Assembly: GCF_002943525.1 (NCBI RefSeq) | Contig: NZ_CP025394.1 | Location: forward strand, 7,083,001-7,147,000 | DNA: 64,000 bases | From: Kitasatospora sp. MMS16-BH015 | GTDB lineage: Bacteria; Actinomycetota; Actinomycetes; Streptomycetales; Streptomycetaceae | Direction of reading: 5' to 3' | Part shown: positions 40,165 through 50,814 of the stretch, in pieces | How the letters are laid out: each line of letters begins with the position of its first letter | Position numbering within the stretch: position 1 is the first letter of the stretch | Notes under the pieces: generated by a model | Told to the model about the DNA's origin: nothing | The model's input: the letters and a program-made list of their open reading frames with translations, nothing else | Database searches by the model: none | Translations under genes and position numbers: made by a program

Positions 40165-41361
40165 ATGTCACGCCGTCTGTTCACCTCGGAGTCGGTAACC
40201 GAGGGTCACCCCGACAAGATCGCCGACCAGATCAGCGACTCGATCCTCGACGCGCTGCTCCGCCAGGACCCGAACTCCCGCGTCGCCGTGGAGACCCTGA
40301 TCACCACCGGTCAGGTGCACATCGCCGGCGAGGTCACCACCACCGCCTACGCCCCGATCGCGCAGCTCGTCCGCGACACCATCCTGGAGATCGGCTACGA
40401 CTCCTCGCAGAAGGGCTTCGACGGCGCCTCCTGCGGCGTCTCGGTCTCGATCGGCGCCCAGTCGCCCGACATCGCCCAGGGCGTCGACACGGCGATCGAG
40501 ACCCGGGTGGACGGCACTGAGGACGACCTGGACAAGCAGGGCGCCGGCGACCAGGGCCTGATGTTCGGCTACGCCTGCGACGACACCCCCGAGCTGATGC
40601 CGCTGCCGATCACCCTGGCGCACCGGCTCTCCCAGCGCCTGACCGAGGTCCGCAAGGACGGCACGCTCCCGTACCTGCGCCCGGACGGCAAGACCCAGGT
40701 CACCATCGAGTACGACGGCGACAAGGCCGTCCGCCTCGACACCGTGGTGGTCTCCACCCAGCACGCGGCCGACATCGACCTCGACACCCTGCTCGCCCCC
40801 GACATCGAGCAGTACGTGGTCCGCCCGATCGTCGAGGCGCTGGAGATCGACACCGAGGGCTACCGGCTGCTGGTCAACCCGACCGGCCGCTTCGAGATCG
40901 GCGGCCCGATGGGCGACGCCGGTCTGACCGGCCGCAAGATCATCGTGGACACCTACGGCGGCTACGCCCGCCACGGCGGCGGCGCGTTCTCGGGCAAGGA
41001 CCCGTCCAAGGTGGACCGTTCGGCCGCGTACGCGATGCGCTGGGTGGCCAAGAACATCGTTGCGGCCGGCCTGGCCCGCCGGGCCGAGGTGCAGGTCGCG
41101 TACGCGATCGGCAAGGCCGCCCCGGTCGGCCTCTTCGTCGAGACCTTCGGGACGGAGACCGTGCCGGTGCTCGACATCCAGAAGGCCGTCCTGGAGGTCT
41201 TCGACCTCCGCCCGGCTGCCATCGTCCGCGACCTCGACCTGCTGCGGCCGATCTACTCGCAGACCTCCGCGTACGGCCACTTCGGCCGTGAGCTGCCCGA
41301 CTTCACCTGGGAGCGCACCGACCGCGCCGACAAGCTCCGTCAGGCCGCCGGCGCCGCCTGA
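40165..41361 (+). CDS. metK: S-adenosylmethionine synthetase
   Basis: 398 residues, full length. FTSESVTEGHPDKIADQISD, GAGDQGLMFGYA and GGGAFSGKDPSKVDRSAAYA are signature motifs for ATP and methionine binding and the methionine-adenosyl transfer. It makes SAM from ATP and methionine. A metK here is probably a second copy, since streptomycetes normally have one elsewhere; this is inferred from its setting in a pathway cluster, 105 bp after the carrier gene. The start ATG has GAAGGG about 12 bp upstream. The stop sits in an 11-bp tandem repeat. Confidence 0.97.
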   Translation: MSRRLFTSESVTEGHPDKIADQISDSILDALLRQDPNSRVAVETLITTGQVHIAGEVTTTAYAPIAQLVRDTILEIGYDSSQKGFDGASCGVSVSIGAQSPDIAQGVDTAIETRVDGTEDDLDKQGAGDQGLMFGYACDDTPELMPLPITLAHRLSQRLTEVRKDGTLPYLRPDGKTQVTIEYDGDKAVRLDTVVVSTQHAADIDLDTLLAPDIEQYVVRPIVEALEIDTEGYRLLVNPTGRFEIGGPMGDAGLTGRKIIVDTYGGYARHGGGAFSGKDPSKVDRSAAYAMRWVAKNIVAAGLARRAEVQVAYAIGKAAPVGLFVETFGTETVPVLDIQKAVLEVFDLRPAAIVRDLDLLRPIYSQTSAYGHFGRELPDFTWERTDRADKLRQAAGAA

Positions 41362-41393
41362 CCGTCGCCTGATCGCTGCCTGACCGCCGCCTC
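41356..41393 (+). repeat. 11-bp tandem repeat across the metK stop codon
   Basis: GCCTGACCGTC, GCCTGATCGCT and GCCTGACCGCC start at 41356, 41367 and 41378, with a partial fourth copy at 41389. The metK stop TGA is inside the first unit. Confidence 0.85.
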
Positions 41394-41398
41394 GCGGC

Positions 41399-41438
41399 GC
41401 AGGACCGGGCGGGCCCGTCCCAGCCCGCCCGGTCCTGC
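41399..41438 (+). terminator. Strong hairpin between metK and adenosine kinase
   Basis: GCAGGACCGGGCGGG (41399-41413) pairs perfectly with CCCGCCCGGTCCTGC (41424-41438), 15 bp stem and 10-base loop, followed by no T-run. It may partly terminate transcription after metK, or act as an RNA-stability element within the cluster. Confidence 0.7.
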
Positions 41439-41510
41439 GTCCGGCCCTGCGCCCGTACCGGACGCTCCCGCCAGCTCACCAGCTCCGCCCATGTTCCGAG
41501 ACGAGGACTC

Positions 41511-42512
41511 ATGCGCATTGCCATCACCGGGTCGATCGCCACCGACCATCTCATGGCGTTCCCAGGCCGATTCGCCGAGCAGCTGATGCCGGACCAGCTC
41601 GCCACGGTCTCGCTCTCCTTCCTGGTCGACGACCTGGAGGTGCGCCGAGGAGGGGTGGCCGCCAACATCGCGCTGGGCCTGGCCCGGCTCGGCCTCGCCC
41701 CGGTGCTGGTCGGCGCGGTGGGCCCCGACTTCGGCGAGTACGGCGACTGGCTGCGCGGCCAGGGCGTGGACACCGCCTCGGTGCGGTACTCCGAGACCCG
41801 CCAGACCGCCCGGTTCATGTGCACCACCGACCTCGACCGCAACCAGATCGCCTCCTTCTACGCCGGCGCGATGGCCGAGGCGCGGGAGATCGAACTCGCC
41901 CCGACCGCAGCCCGGTTGGGCGGGCTCGACCTGGTCCTCGTCTCGCCCAACGACCCCACCGCGATGGTCCGCCACACCGAGGAGTGCCGCGCGCTCGGCC
42001 GCCCGTTCGCCGCCGACCCCGGCCAGCAGATCGCCCGGATGGACGGCGCCGACCTGCTCCGCCTGGTCGACGACGCCTGGGTGCTCTTCACCAACGAGTA
42101 CGAGGCCGCCCTGCTCACCAAGCACACCGGCCGCACCCACGACGAACTCCTCGACTCCGTCGGCACCTGGATCACCACCCTGGGCGCCGAGGGCATCCGG
42201 ATCGAGCGCTCCGGCGCCGCGCCCGTCCTCGTCCCCGCCGTCCCGGTCGCCGACCCGGTCGAGCCCACCGGCCTCGGCGACGCCTTCCGGGCCGGCTTCC
42301 TGGCCGCCGTCTCCTGGGGGCTGGAGATGCCACGCGCCGCCCAACTCGGCTGTGCACTTGCAGCAGTGACGCTCCGCCAGATCGGCCCGCAGGGCGACGC
42401 CCCCGACCTGCCCGCCCTGCTCGACTCGATCCGCCGCACCTACGGTGAGGAGGCGGCCGCAGAGCTCGCCCCGCACCTCGCGGCCGTACCCTCCCCGGGA
42501 GGTGCCCGATGA
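41511..42512 (+). CDS. adoK: Adenosine kinase (PfkB family, mycobacterial AdoK type)
   Basis: 333 residues starting MRIAITGSIATDHLMAFPGR and FLVDDLEVRRGGVAANIALG, close to the M. tuberculosis AdoK pattern. EPTGLGDAFRAGFLAAV near the C-terminus has the catalytic Asp of ribokinases (G-D-A-F). Adenosine kinase removes the adenosine released by AhcY, making AMP, and so pulls the SAM cycle forward. GAGGA before the ATG. The stop overlaps the metH start (ATGA), so the two are translationally coupled. Confidence 0.9.
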   Translation: MRIAITGSIATDHLMAFPGRFAEQLMPDQLATVSLSFLVDDLEVRRGGVAANIALGLARLGLAPVLVGAVGPDFGEYGDWLRGQGVDTASVRYSETRQTARFMCTTDLDRNQIASFYAGAMAEAREIELAPTAARLGGLDLVLVSPNDPTAMVRHTEECRALGRPFAADPGQQIARMDGADLLRLVDDAWVLFTNEYEAALLTKHTGRTHDELLDSVGTWITTLGAEGIRIERSGAAPVLVPAVPVADPVEPTGLGDAFRAGFLAAVSWGLEMPRAAQLGCALAAVTLRQIGPQGDAPDLPALLDSIRRTYGEEAAAELAPHLAAVPSPGGAR

Positions 42513-45500
42513 GCCGCGGCGACGCTCTGCGCGAGGCCCTGGCCACCCGGGTGGTGGTGGCCGACGGTGCGATGGGCACCATGCTCCAGGCGCAGGATCC
42601 GTCGATGGAGGACTTCGAGCAGCTGGAGGGCTGCAACGAGATCCTGAACGTGACCCGGCCCGACATCGTGCGCTCCGTCCACGACGCGTATTTCGCGGTG
42701 GGCGTGGACTGTGTGGAGACCAATACCTTCGGCGCGAACTTCGCGGCCCTGGGCGAGTACGACATCCCTGGCCGGATCTTCGAACTCTCCGAGGCCGGTG
42801 CCCGGATCGCCCGCGAGGCCGCCGACGCCGTGGCCACCCCCGATCGCCCCCGCTGGGTGCTCGGCTCGATCGGCCCCGGCACCAAGCTCCCCACCCTCGG
42901 CCACATCGACTACGCCACCGTCCGCGAGGGCTTCCGCCAGAACGCGGCCGGCCTGGTCGCGGGCGGCGCCGACGGCCTGCTGGTGGAGACCTCGCAGGAC
43001 CTGCTGCAGACCAAGGCCGCCGTGCTGGGCGCGAAGGCTGCGCTGGCCGAGGCGGGTCTCGATCTGCCGGTGTTCGTCCAGGTGACGGTGGAGACCACGG
43101 GCACGATGCTGCTGGGTTCGGAGATCGGTGCGGCGCTGACGGCGCTGGAGCCGCTGGGCGTGGACTTCATCGGGCTGAACTGCGCGACCGGTCCGGCCGA
43201 GATGAGCGAGCACCTGCGCTACCTCGCCAAGAACGCCAAGGTCGGCCTCTCCTGCATGCCCAACGCCGGTCTCCCGGTGCTGGGCAAGGACGGCGCGCAC
43301 TATCCGCTGTCGCCGGCCGAGTTGGCGGACGCCCACGAGATGTTCGTGCGGGAGTACGGGCTGTCGCTGGTCGGCGGCTGCTGCGGCACCACCCCGGAGC
43401 ACCTGCGCGCGGTGGTCGAGCGTGTCCAGGGCCGTCCGGTCACGGTCCGCGACCCGCGTCCGGAGTCGGCGGCTTCCTCGCTGTACCAGTCGGTGCCGTT
43501 CCGGCAGGACACCTCGTACCTGGCGATCGGTGAGCGGACGAACGCGAACGGGTCGAAGAAGTTCCGCGAGTCGATGCTGGCGGGTGACTGGCAGGCGTGT
43601 GTGGAGATCGCCCGGGACCAGATCCGGGACGGTTCGCACCTGCTGGACCTGTGCGTGGACTACGTCGGCCGGGACGGTGTCGCCGACATGCGCGAGATCG
43701 CGGGTCGGCTGGCGACGGCTTCGACGCTGCCGATCGTGCTGGACTCCACCGAACCGGCCGTGCTGCGGGCGGGGTTGGAGAAGCTCGGTGGTCGTGCGGT
43801 GCTGAACTCGGTGAACTACGAGGACGGCAACGAGGAGGGTTCGCGGTTCGCGGTGATCGCGGGGCTGGCGCGTGAGCACGGTGCCGGTCTGATCGCGCTC
43901 ACCATCGACGAGGAGGGGCAGGCCCGCACCGCCGGGAAGAAGGTGGAGATCGCGGAGCGGCTGATCGCGGAGCTGACGGGCGACTACGGCATCGACGAGG
44001 GTTCGATCCTGGTCGACTGCCTGGCGTTCACGCTCGGCACGGGGCAGGAGGAGTCGCGTCGGGACGGTATCGAGACGATCGAGGCGATCCGTGAGCTGAA
44101 GCGCCGTCACCCGCGGGTGCAGACGACGCTGGGTCTGTCGAACATCTCGTTCGGTCTCTCGCCGGCGGCGCGTCAGGTCATCAACTCCGTCTTCCTGAAC
44201 GAGTGTGTCGAGGCCGGGCTGGATTCGGCGATCGTGCACGCTTCGAAGATCCTCCCCATGGCGCGGATCCCCGAGGAGCAGCGCGAGGTGGCGCTCGACC
44301 TGGTGTATGACCGGCGTCGTGAGGGTTATGACCCGTTGCAGCGGCTGCTGCAGCTGTTCGAGGGTGTGAGCATGGCGTCCTCGGCGGCGTCGAAGGCGCA
44401 GGAGTTGGCGGCGTTGCCGTTGGAGGAGCGTCTGCAGCGTCGGGTCATCGACGGTGAGCGGGGCGGCCTGGAGCCGGACCTCGAAGAGGCGCTCCGGACT
44501 CGGCCGGCGCTGGACATCGTCAACACCACGCTGCTGGCGGGCATGAAGGTGGTCGGTGAGCTGTTCGGCTCCGGCCAGATGCAGCTGCCGTTCGTGCTCC
44601 AGTCCGCCGAGGTCATGAAGTCGGCGGTGGCGTATCTCGAGCCGCACATGGAGAAGTCGGACGATGAGGGCAAGGGCACGATCGTGCTGGCCACCGTCAA
44701 GGGTGACGTGCACGACATCGGCAAGAACCTGGTCGACATCATCCTGTCCAACAACGGCTACACGGTCGTCAACCTCGGTATCAAGCAGCCGGTTTCGGCG
44801 ATCCTGGACGCGGCGGTGGAGCACAAGGCCGATGTGATCGGCATGTCGGGTCTGCTGGTGAAGTCGACGGTGATCATGAAGGAGAACCTGGAGGAGCTGA
44901 ACCAGCGCAGGCTGGCCGCCGACTTCCCGGTGATCCTCGGCGGCGCCGCCCTCACCCGCGCCTACGTCGAGCAGGATCTGCACGAGATCTACGAGGGTGA
45001 GGTCCGGTACGCGCGGGACGCGTTCGAGGGCCTGCGCCTGATGGACGCGCTGATCGCGGTGAAGCGCGGTGTGCCCGGTGCTGCCCTGCCGGAGCTGCGG
45101 CAGCGGCGGCACGCCAGGGCGGAGGTCGTGGAGCCGGAGCAGGAGGTGAACCTCGGGCAGATCCGGTCGGATGTGTCCGTGGACAACCGGGTGCCGGAGC
45201 CGCCGTTCTGGGGGGATCGGATCGTCAAGGGTGTGCCGTTCGCGGATTACGCGTCCTGGCTGGACGAGGACGCGCTGTTCAAGGGGCAGTGGGGTCTGAA
45301 GGCCTCGCGGGCATCAGAAGGGGTGGCGCGAAGCGCCTCGGACAAGGGTGGTGGCGGGCGACGGGCGGGCGGGCCCTCGTACGAGGAGCTGGTGGAGACG
45401 GAGGGGCGGCCTCGGCTGCGGATGTGGCTGGACCGGTTGCAGACCGAGGGCTGGCTTGAGGCGGCGGTGGTCTACGGGTACTTCCCGGCGGCGTCCAAGG

Positions 45501-46036
45501 GCGACGATCTGATCGTCTATGACCTTCAGGGGCCGGAGCGCACCCGGTTCACCTTCCCGCGTCAGCGGCGTGGGCGTCGGCTCTGTCTGGCGGACTTCTT
45601 CCGGCCGGAGGAGTCGGGGCAGAAGGACGTCCTCGGGCTCCAGGTGGTCACGATGGGCAACCGGATCTCGGAGGCCGCGAACGAGCTGTTCGCCGCCAAC
45701 GCGTACCGGGACTACCTGGAGCTGCACGGGCTGTCGGTCCAACTGGCGGAGGCGCTGGCGGAGTTCTGGCACGCGCGGGTCCGCTACGAGCTGGGATTCG
45801 GGGACGAGGACCCGCAGGACGTGCGGGACATGTTCCAGCTGAAGTACCGGGGTGCGCGGTTCTCGCTCGGGTACGGGGCCTGCCCGGAGCTGGAGGATCG
45901 AGCGAAGATCGCCGAGTTGCTGCGGCCGGAGCGGATCGGGGTGGTGCTGTCGGAGGAGTTCCAGTTGCACCCGGAGCAGTCCACGGACGCGATCGTGATC
46001 CACCACCCCGAGGCGAAGTACTTCAACGCCCGTTGA
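42509..46036 (+). CDS. metH: Cobalamin-dependent methionine synthase
   Basis: 1175 residues, complete four-module MetH: homocysteine domain with Zn-binding Cys (GLNCATGP, GGCCGTTPEHL), pterin-binding domain (GERTNANGSKKF), cobalamin domain (GDVHDIGKNLV with the axial His) and C-terminal reactivation domain. It remethylates homocysteine to methionine using 5-methyl-tetrahydrofolate. About 18 extra residues (ASEGVARSASDKGGGGRR) interrupt the usual linker near residue 935 (DNA 45308-45370) and contain a perfect GGCGC-GAA-GCGCC hairpin, so a short element may have inserted. No B12 riboswitch is visible upstream; expression is tied to the kinase. Confidence 0.97.
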   Translation: MSRGDALREALATRVVVADGAMGTMLQAQDPSMEDFEQLEGCNEILNVTRPDIVRSVHDAYFAVGVDCVETNTFGANFAALGEYDIPGRIFELSEAGARIAREAADAVATPDRPRWVLGSIGPGTKLPTLGHIDYATVREGFRQNAAGLVAGGADGLLVETSQDLLQTKAAVLGAKAALAEAGLDLPVFVQVTVETTGTMLLGSEIGAALTALEPLGVDFIGLNCATGPAEMSEHLRYLAKNAKVGLSCMPNAGLPVLGKDGAHYPLSPAELADAHEMFVREYGLSLVGGCCGTTPEHLRAVVERVQGRPVTVRDPRPESAASSLYQSVPFRQDTSYLAIGERTNANGSKKFRESMLAGDWQACVEIARDQIRDGSHLLDLCVDYVGRDGVADMREIAGRLATASTLPIVLDSTEPAVLRAGLEKLGGRAVLNSVNYEDGNEEGSRFAVIAGLAREHGAGLIALTIDEEGQARTAGKKVEIAERLIAELTGDYGIDEGSILVDCLAFTLGTGQEESRRDGIETIEAIRELKRRHPRVQTTLGLSNISFGLSPAARQVINSVFLNECVEAGLDSAIVHASKILPMARIPEEQREVALDLVYDRRREGYDPLQRLLQLFEGVSMASSAASKAQELAALPLEERLQRRVIDGERGGLEPDLEEALRTRPALDIVNTTLLAGMKVVGELFGSGQMQLPFVLQSAEVMKSAVAYLEPHMEKSDDEGKGTIVLATVKGDVHDIGKNLVDIILSNNGYTVVNLGIKQPVSAILDAAVEHKADVIGMSGLLVKSTVIMKENLEELNQRRLAADFPVILGGAALTRAYVEQDLHEIYEGEVRYARDAFEGLRLMDALIAVKRGVPGAALPELRQRRHARAEVVEPEQEVNLGQIRSDVSVDNRVPEPPFWGDRIVKGVPFADYASWLDEDALFKGQWGLKASRASEGVARSASDKGGGGRRAGGPSYEELVETEGRPRLRMWLDRLQTEGWLEAAVVYGYFPAASKGDDLIVYDLQGPERTRFTFPRQRRGRRLCLADFFRPEESGQKDVLGLQVVTMGNRISEAANELFAANAYRDYLELHGLSVQLAEALAEFWHARVRYELGFGDEDPQDVRDMFQLKYRGARFSLGYGACPELEDRAKIAELLRPERIGVVLSEEFQLHPEQSTDAIVIHHPEAKYFNAR

Positions 46037-46070
46037 TGCCAAACCACTTACCCGGAGAAGGAGGGCAGCC

Positions 46071-47006
46071 GTGTCACCAGACGGCAAGAGCCTGCGCGCG
46101 CTGATGCAGTCGAGTGAGCCGACCTATTCGTTCGAGTTCTTCCCGCCGAAGACGGCGGCCGGGGAGGCCGGGCTCTGGCAGGCCATCCGGCGAGTGGAGG
46201 CGGTCGTGCCCGCCTTCGTCTCGGTGACCTACGGGGCCGGTGGCTCCTCGCGGGAGCGGACGATCGAGACGGTCGGCCGGATCGTGGCGGAGACCACGCT
46301 GCGGCCGGTCGCCCACCTGACGGCCGTCGGTCACTCGGTCGGCGAACTCCGTTCTTTCATTCGGCAGTTGGCCGACGGTGGGATCAGCGACGTGCTGGCT
46401 CTGCGCGGCGATCCGCCGGGCGATCCGCGGGGGCCGTGGACGCGGCACCCGGAGGGGTTCGAGCACGCGGCCGACCTGGTGCGGCTGGTGAAGGAGTGCG
46501 GTGACTTCACCGTGGGCGTGGCCGCCTTCCCGGAGAAGCACCCCCGGTCGGCCGACTGGGAGAGCGAGGTGCGGCACTTCGTGGCCAAGTGCAAGGCCGG
46601 CGCCGACTACGCGATCACCCAGATGTTCTTCCGGGCCGAGGACTACCTCCGGCTGCGCGACAAGGTCGCGGCGGCCGGCTGCGACACCCCGATCATCCCC
46701 GAGATCATGCCGGCCACCAGCGCCGCCCAGATCGCCCGGTTCGCCGAGCTGAGCAACGCGACCCTGCCGGACGAGCTGCGGTCGCAGCTCGAAGCCGCCC
46801 AGGGCGACCCCGAATCGGGCCACCGGATCGGCGTGGAGCACGCCACCGCGCTGGCCGCCGAGCTGCTCGCCGAGGGCGCGCCGGGACTGCACTTCATCAC
46901 CCTGAACAAGTCTCCGGCCGCGCTGGAGATCTACCGCGACCTGGGCCTGCCCCGGGCCGCCCACCTCGCCACCGACGACCGGGCCGCGTACACCGCTGCG
47001 GTCTGA
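46071..47006 (+). CDS. metF: Methylenetetrahydrofolate reductase
   Basis: 311 residues; YSFEFFPPKTAAGE, VSVTYGAGGSSRERT and GDFTVGVAAFPEKHP are conserved in the MetF FAD/folate sites. It makes 5-methyl-tetrahydrofolate for MetH. GTG start with GAAGGAGGG. It follows metH by 34 bp and precedes ahcY by 22 bp. Confidence 0.95.
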   Translation: MSPDGKSLRALMQSSEPTYSFEFFPPKTAAGEAGLWQAIRRVEAVVPAFVSVTYGAGGSSRERTIETVGRIVAETTLRPVAHLTAVGHSVGELRSFIRQLADGGISDVLALRGDPPGDPRGPWTRHPEGFEHAADLVRLVKECGDFTVGVAAFPEKHPRSADWESEVRHFVAKCKAGADYAITQMFFRAEDYLRLRDKVAAAGCDTPIIPEIMPATSAAQIARFAELSNATLPDELRSQLEAAQGDPESGHRIGVEHATALAAELLAEGAPGLHFITLNKSPAALEIYRDLGLPRAAHLATDDRAAYTAAV

Positions 47007-47028
47007 ACCACCCTGAAATGGAGCTCCG

Positions 47029-48444
<1,416 letters not shown>

Positions 48445-48475
48445 CTGTCAATCAGATCAGATGAGGAGGTCGGTG

Positions 48476-49129
48476 GTGACCACTGCCGTCGAGGTCCGCG
48501 ACCCGCAGCTGCCCGGGAGGCTGCTGCTCACCGAGCGGGACGAGCTGATGCCGCTGCTGCGCCGCACGCCGGAGGAGTACTTCGAGCGGCCGACCGCCTG
48601 CCCGGGCTGGACGGTCCGCGAGGTGCTGGCGCACTGCGGGGCCGCGCTGGTGCGGATCGTGGAGGGCAGGCTGCCCGCGTTCACCCCGGAGCACAACGCG
48701 GCCGACGTGCTGGAGCGCGTCGACTGGCCGTTGGCCCGGGTGCTGGACGAGCTGGACGAGGCGATGGTCACCGCCGGCCCCGCGATCGCGGCGGCCGACG
48801 GGGAGTTGGACGTGATCGCGCTCGGGGAGTGGGTGCACGCGGGTGATGTCCGCGACGCCTTCCAGGAGCCCGGCGCCTACCAGGGCGCCGGGATCGAGGA
48901 CGCCCTCACCCTGCTCGCCACCGCGAGCCGGGTGCGGCTGACCCCGCGCGTGCTCGCCGACACCCCGTTCGGCGAGCTGAGCTTCGGCAACCTGGTGGAC
49001 GGGCGCGAACCGGCCCGTCTCAGCACCGACCCGGGCACGCTGATCCGGCTGTACGCCGGCCGCCGGCCCGCACCGGACCGCTACCGCCTGGTCGGCGCGG
49101 ATCCGGCGGAGCTGGTGATCTACCGCTGA
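48476..49129 (+). CDS. DinB-fold mycothiol-dependent-type protein
   Basis: About 217 residues from VTTAVEVRDPQLPGRLLLTE. PTACPGWTVREVLAHCGAAL and ALGEWVHAGDVRDAF are the metal/thiol-binding helices of the maleylpyruvate isomerase-like DinB family, often using mycothiol. The start GTG 48476 has GAGGAGG seven bases upstream; ATG 48461 would put the ribosome site inside the gene. Last gene of the + strand run, before a shared terminator; its substrate is unknown. Confidence 0.8.
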   Translation: MTTAVEVRDPQLPGRLLLTERDELMPLLRRTPEEYFERPTACPGWTVREVLAHCGAALVRIVEGRLPAFTPEHNAADVLERVDWPLARVLDELDEAMVTAGPAIAAADGELDVIALGEWVHAGDVRDAFQEPGAYQGAGIEDALTLLATASRVRLTPRVLADTPFGELSFGNLVDGREPARLSTDPGTLIRLYAGRRPAPDRYRLVGADPAELVIYR

Positions 49130-49142
49130 GTTGAGGCGAGTT

Positions 49143-49174
49143 GGGGCGGTCCGGGCTCAGGCCCGGGCCGCCCC
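49143..49174. terminator. Convergent terminator hairpin
   Basis: GGGGCGGTCCGGGC (49143-49156) pairs with GCCCGGGCCGCCCC (49161-49174), one mismatch, then TT. It separates the + strand run from the minus-strand gene ending at 49183. Confidence 0.65.
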
Positions 49175-49182
49175 TTCGGCGT

Positions 49183-49632
49183 TCAGTGCAGGGTGGCCTG
49201 GAGGGCAGCCAGGGCCTCCCACCAGACGGTGCCCGGGGCCGGCACGAGGGTGGTGATCTCCCGGGCCTCGGCGGGGGAGAGGCGGGCCACCAGCCGCAGC
49301 TCCAGGTGGTCCAGGGCGACGCGCTGGGTGTGCCAGCGGACCAGGGCCGCGTCCTGGACGAGCAGGGCCGCCACCTCGGCGCAGTGCTGCGTGCAGTCGA
49401 GGGCGGCGGCCTGGTGCAGGTGGCGCAGCGCGGTGTCCAGCGCGGCCGCCTGGTGTTCGCTCGGGTGCACGCCGCCGATGGTGGCGAGGCCGAGCAGGTG
49501 GTGCGCCCGGGCGTCCCGGGGCTGGGTGGCGAGGTGCTGCTCCAGGGCCCGGACGGCGCCGGGGTGGTCCCCGGCGCGCAGCAGGCCCTCCGCCAGCGCG
49601 TGACGGCTCACGGTGGTGGTGTCGGACGACAT
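49183..49632 (-). CDS. Tetratricopeptide-like protein
   Basis: 149 residues from MSSDTTTVSRHALAEGLLRA. GLLRAGDHPGAVRALEQHLA and AHHLLGLATIG show TPR-like helical pairs; His-rich patches occur (SEHQAAALDTALRHLHQAAA, HCAEV). Such proteins scaffold protein contacts. GGGGGGAAG precedes the ATG. It is downstream of the PIG-L gene on the same strand, with a 122-bp gap, and may belong to the same cluster. Confidence 0.65.
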   Translation of the reverse strand: MSSDTTTVSRHALAEGLLRAGDHPGAVRALEQHLATQPRDARAHHLLGLATIGGVHPSEHQAAALDTALRHLHQAAALDCTQHCAEVAALLVQDAALVRWHTQRVALDHLELRLVARLSPAEAREITTLVPAPGTVWWEALAALQATLH

Positions 49633-49754
49633 TGTCTTCCCCCCGGGTAAGGCCCGCCGAGGCCCTCTTGACGGGACGGCGGTCAGCCCCATTAACCACC
49701 CCCGGCGCGCGCGGGGACAAGGCGCTCGCGGGGGCGCGCGGAGTCAGAGCGGCC

Positions 49755-50504
49755 TCACACCTTGACGACCTGGAACGCTTCGGCGAGCCGCCCGGCGGGC
49801 AGCCCGCCGTCGAGCGCGTGTTCCGTCTGCCAGTCGCGCAACAGCGCCTCCAGATCGGCGAGATGAGCGGTCTGCGAGGTGTGCACGCTGAGCGCGGCGA
49901 GCTTGCGGGGGAACTCCTCGGTGACGTCCACCCAGTGGTTGGGGGTGGGCCCGGTCATCAGCCAGAGCTCGGGCACCTCCCAGACGTCCAGCCCTTCCTC
50001 CTTGAGCAGCGCGGGGTGGGCGAAGGGGTTGCGGGCGTCGGGGTAGACGGCCCGCAGTGCGGCCTCGCCGGCGGCCCGGTGGTCGGGGTGCAGATCGGGC
50101 ATCCGGCCCCAGTTGATCTCGGGGCTGGGCATCACGACGATCTCGGGGCGGGTCTGCCGGATCACCCGGGCCAGGTCGCGCCGAAGGTCCATGCAGGGCT
50201 CCAGCCGGCCGTCGGGGTAGGAGAGGAACCTGACGTCGTCCACCCCGCAGGACTTGGCGGCCATCCGCTGCTCGGCCCGGCGCAGCGGGGAGATGGACTG
50301 GCGGGGGAGCGCCTTGTCGAAGCCCCCGTTGTCACCGTCGGTGAGCACGCAGTAGACCACCTCGGTGCCCTGGTCGGTCCACTGGATCACCGTCCCGGCG
50401 GCACAGAACTCCACGTCGTCGGGGTGGGCCGTCACCACGAGCACCCGCTCCGGGCGGGCGGCGCCCGTGCGGCCCGGTGCGTGCGGGAGGGGGGCGGGTG
50501 TCAT
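49755..50504 (-). CDS. PIG-L/LmbE-family zinc deacetylase (MshB/Mca/BshB-like)
   Basis: 249 residues. VLVVTAHPDDVEFCAAGTVI holds the zinc ligands His27 and Asp30, and LHPDHRAAG (about 139) the third; DGDNGG and SPLRRAEQR follow. The family removes N-acetyl groups from GlcNAc-inositol or other GlcNAc-conjugates, or cleaves mycothiol conjugates. The MshA paralogue at 52506 suggests a GlcNAc-type substrate. ATG with GAGAGGA. It is divergent from the MetRS-like gene around a palindromic operator. Confidence 0.88.
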   Translation of the reverse strand: MTPAPLPHAPGRTGAARPERVLVVTAHPDDVEFCAAGTVIQWTDQGTEVVYCVLTDGDNGGFDKALPRQSISPLRRAEQRMAAKSCGVDDVRFLSYPDGRLEPCMDLRRDLARVIRQTRPEIVVMPSPEINWGRMPDLHPDHRAAGEAALRAVYPDARNPFAHPALLKEEGLDVWEVPELWLMTGPTPNHWVDVTEEFPRKLAALSVHTSQTAHLADLEALLRDWQTEHALDGGLPAGRLAEAFQVVKV

Positions 50505-50565
50505 GGGGTCGTCCTCTCGGGTGGGCAGTCCTCCTGGATCGGCAAAATATCATGGCGATACAGTG

Positions 50566-50582
50566 ATTTGGTCGGACCAAAA
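50566..50582. promoter_or_regulatory. Palindromic operator matching 35011-35027
   Basis: ATTTGG-TCGGA-CCAAAA has the same 6-5-6 layout as the site before the MaoC gene; TTTGGTC-G-GACCAAA inside it is an exact 15-bp palindrome. It lies 62 bp before the PIG-L start and 233 bp before the MetRS-like start. The remaining 310-bp intergenic stretch (50505-50814) has AT-rich promoter-like DNA at 50540-50565 and no convincing gene. Confidence 0.65.
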
Positions 50583-50814
50583 AACCTGCACACCGGCCGA
50601 TCGGCAGGTGGCGCACCCACGCCAAGGCGGGTGCGCGCCTTGACCGGTGGCCGATCCGACCGGGTCAGGCTGGCAGCATGGTCGGCGAGAACAGGCCGTC
50701 CGGACGGAGCGGCCGATGAGATCCGAGCACCCGTCCACCGGCGCCGCCCAGCCCGGCCGCTCGGATACCCCGGACTTCGTCACCTTCGGTAGCCACGAGA
50801 AGGAGGTCCCACCC

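Noticed and set aside
42440..45112. Very long open frame on the minus strand (about 890 codons)
   Set aside because: It is antisense to metH, has no family motifs and its composition is that of a shadow frame in GC-rich DNA.
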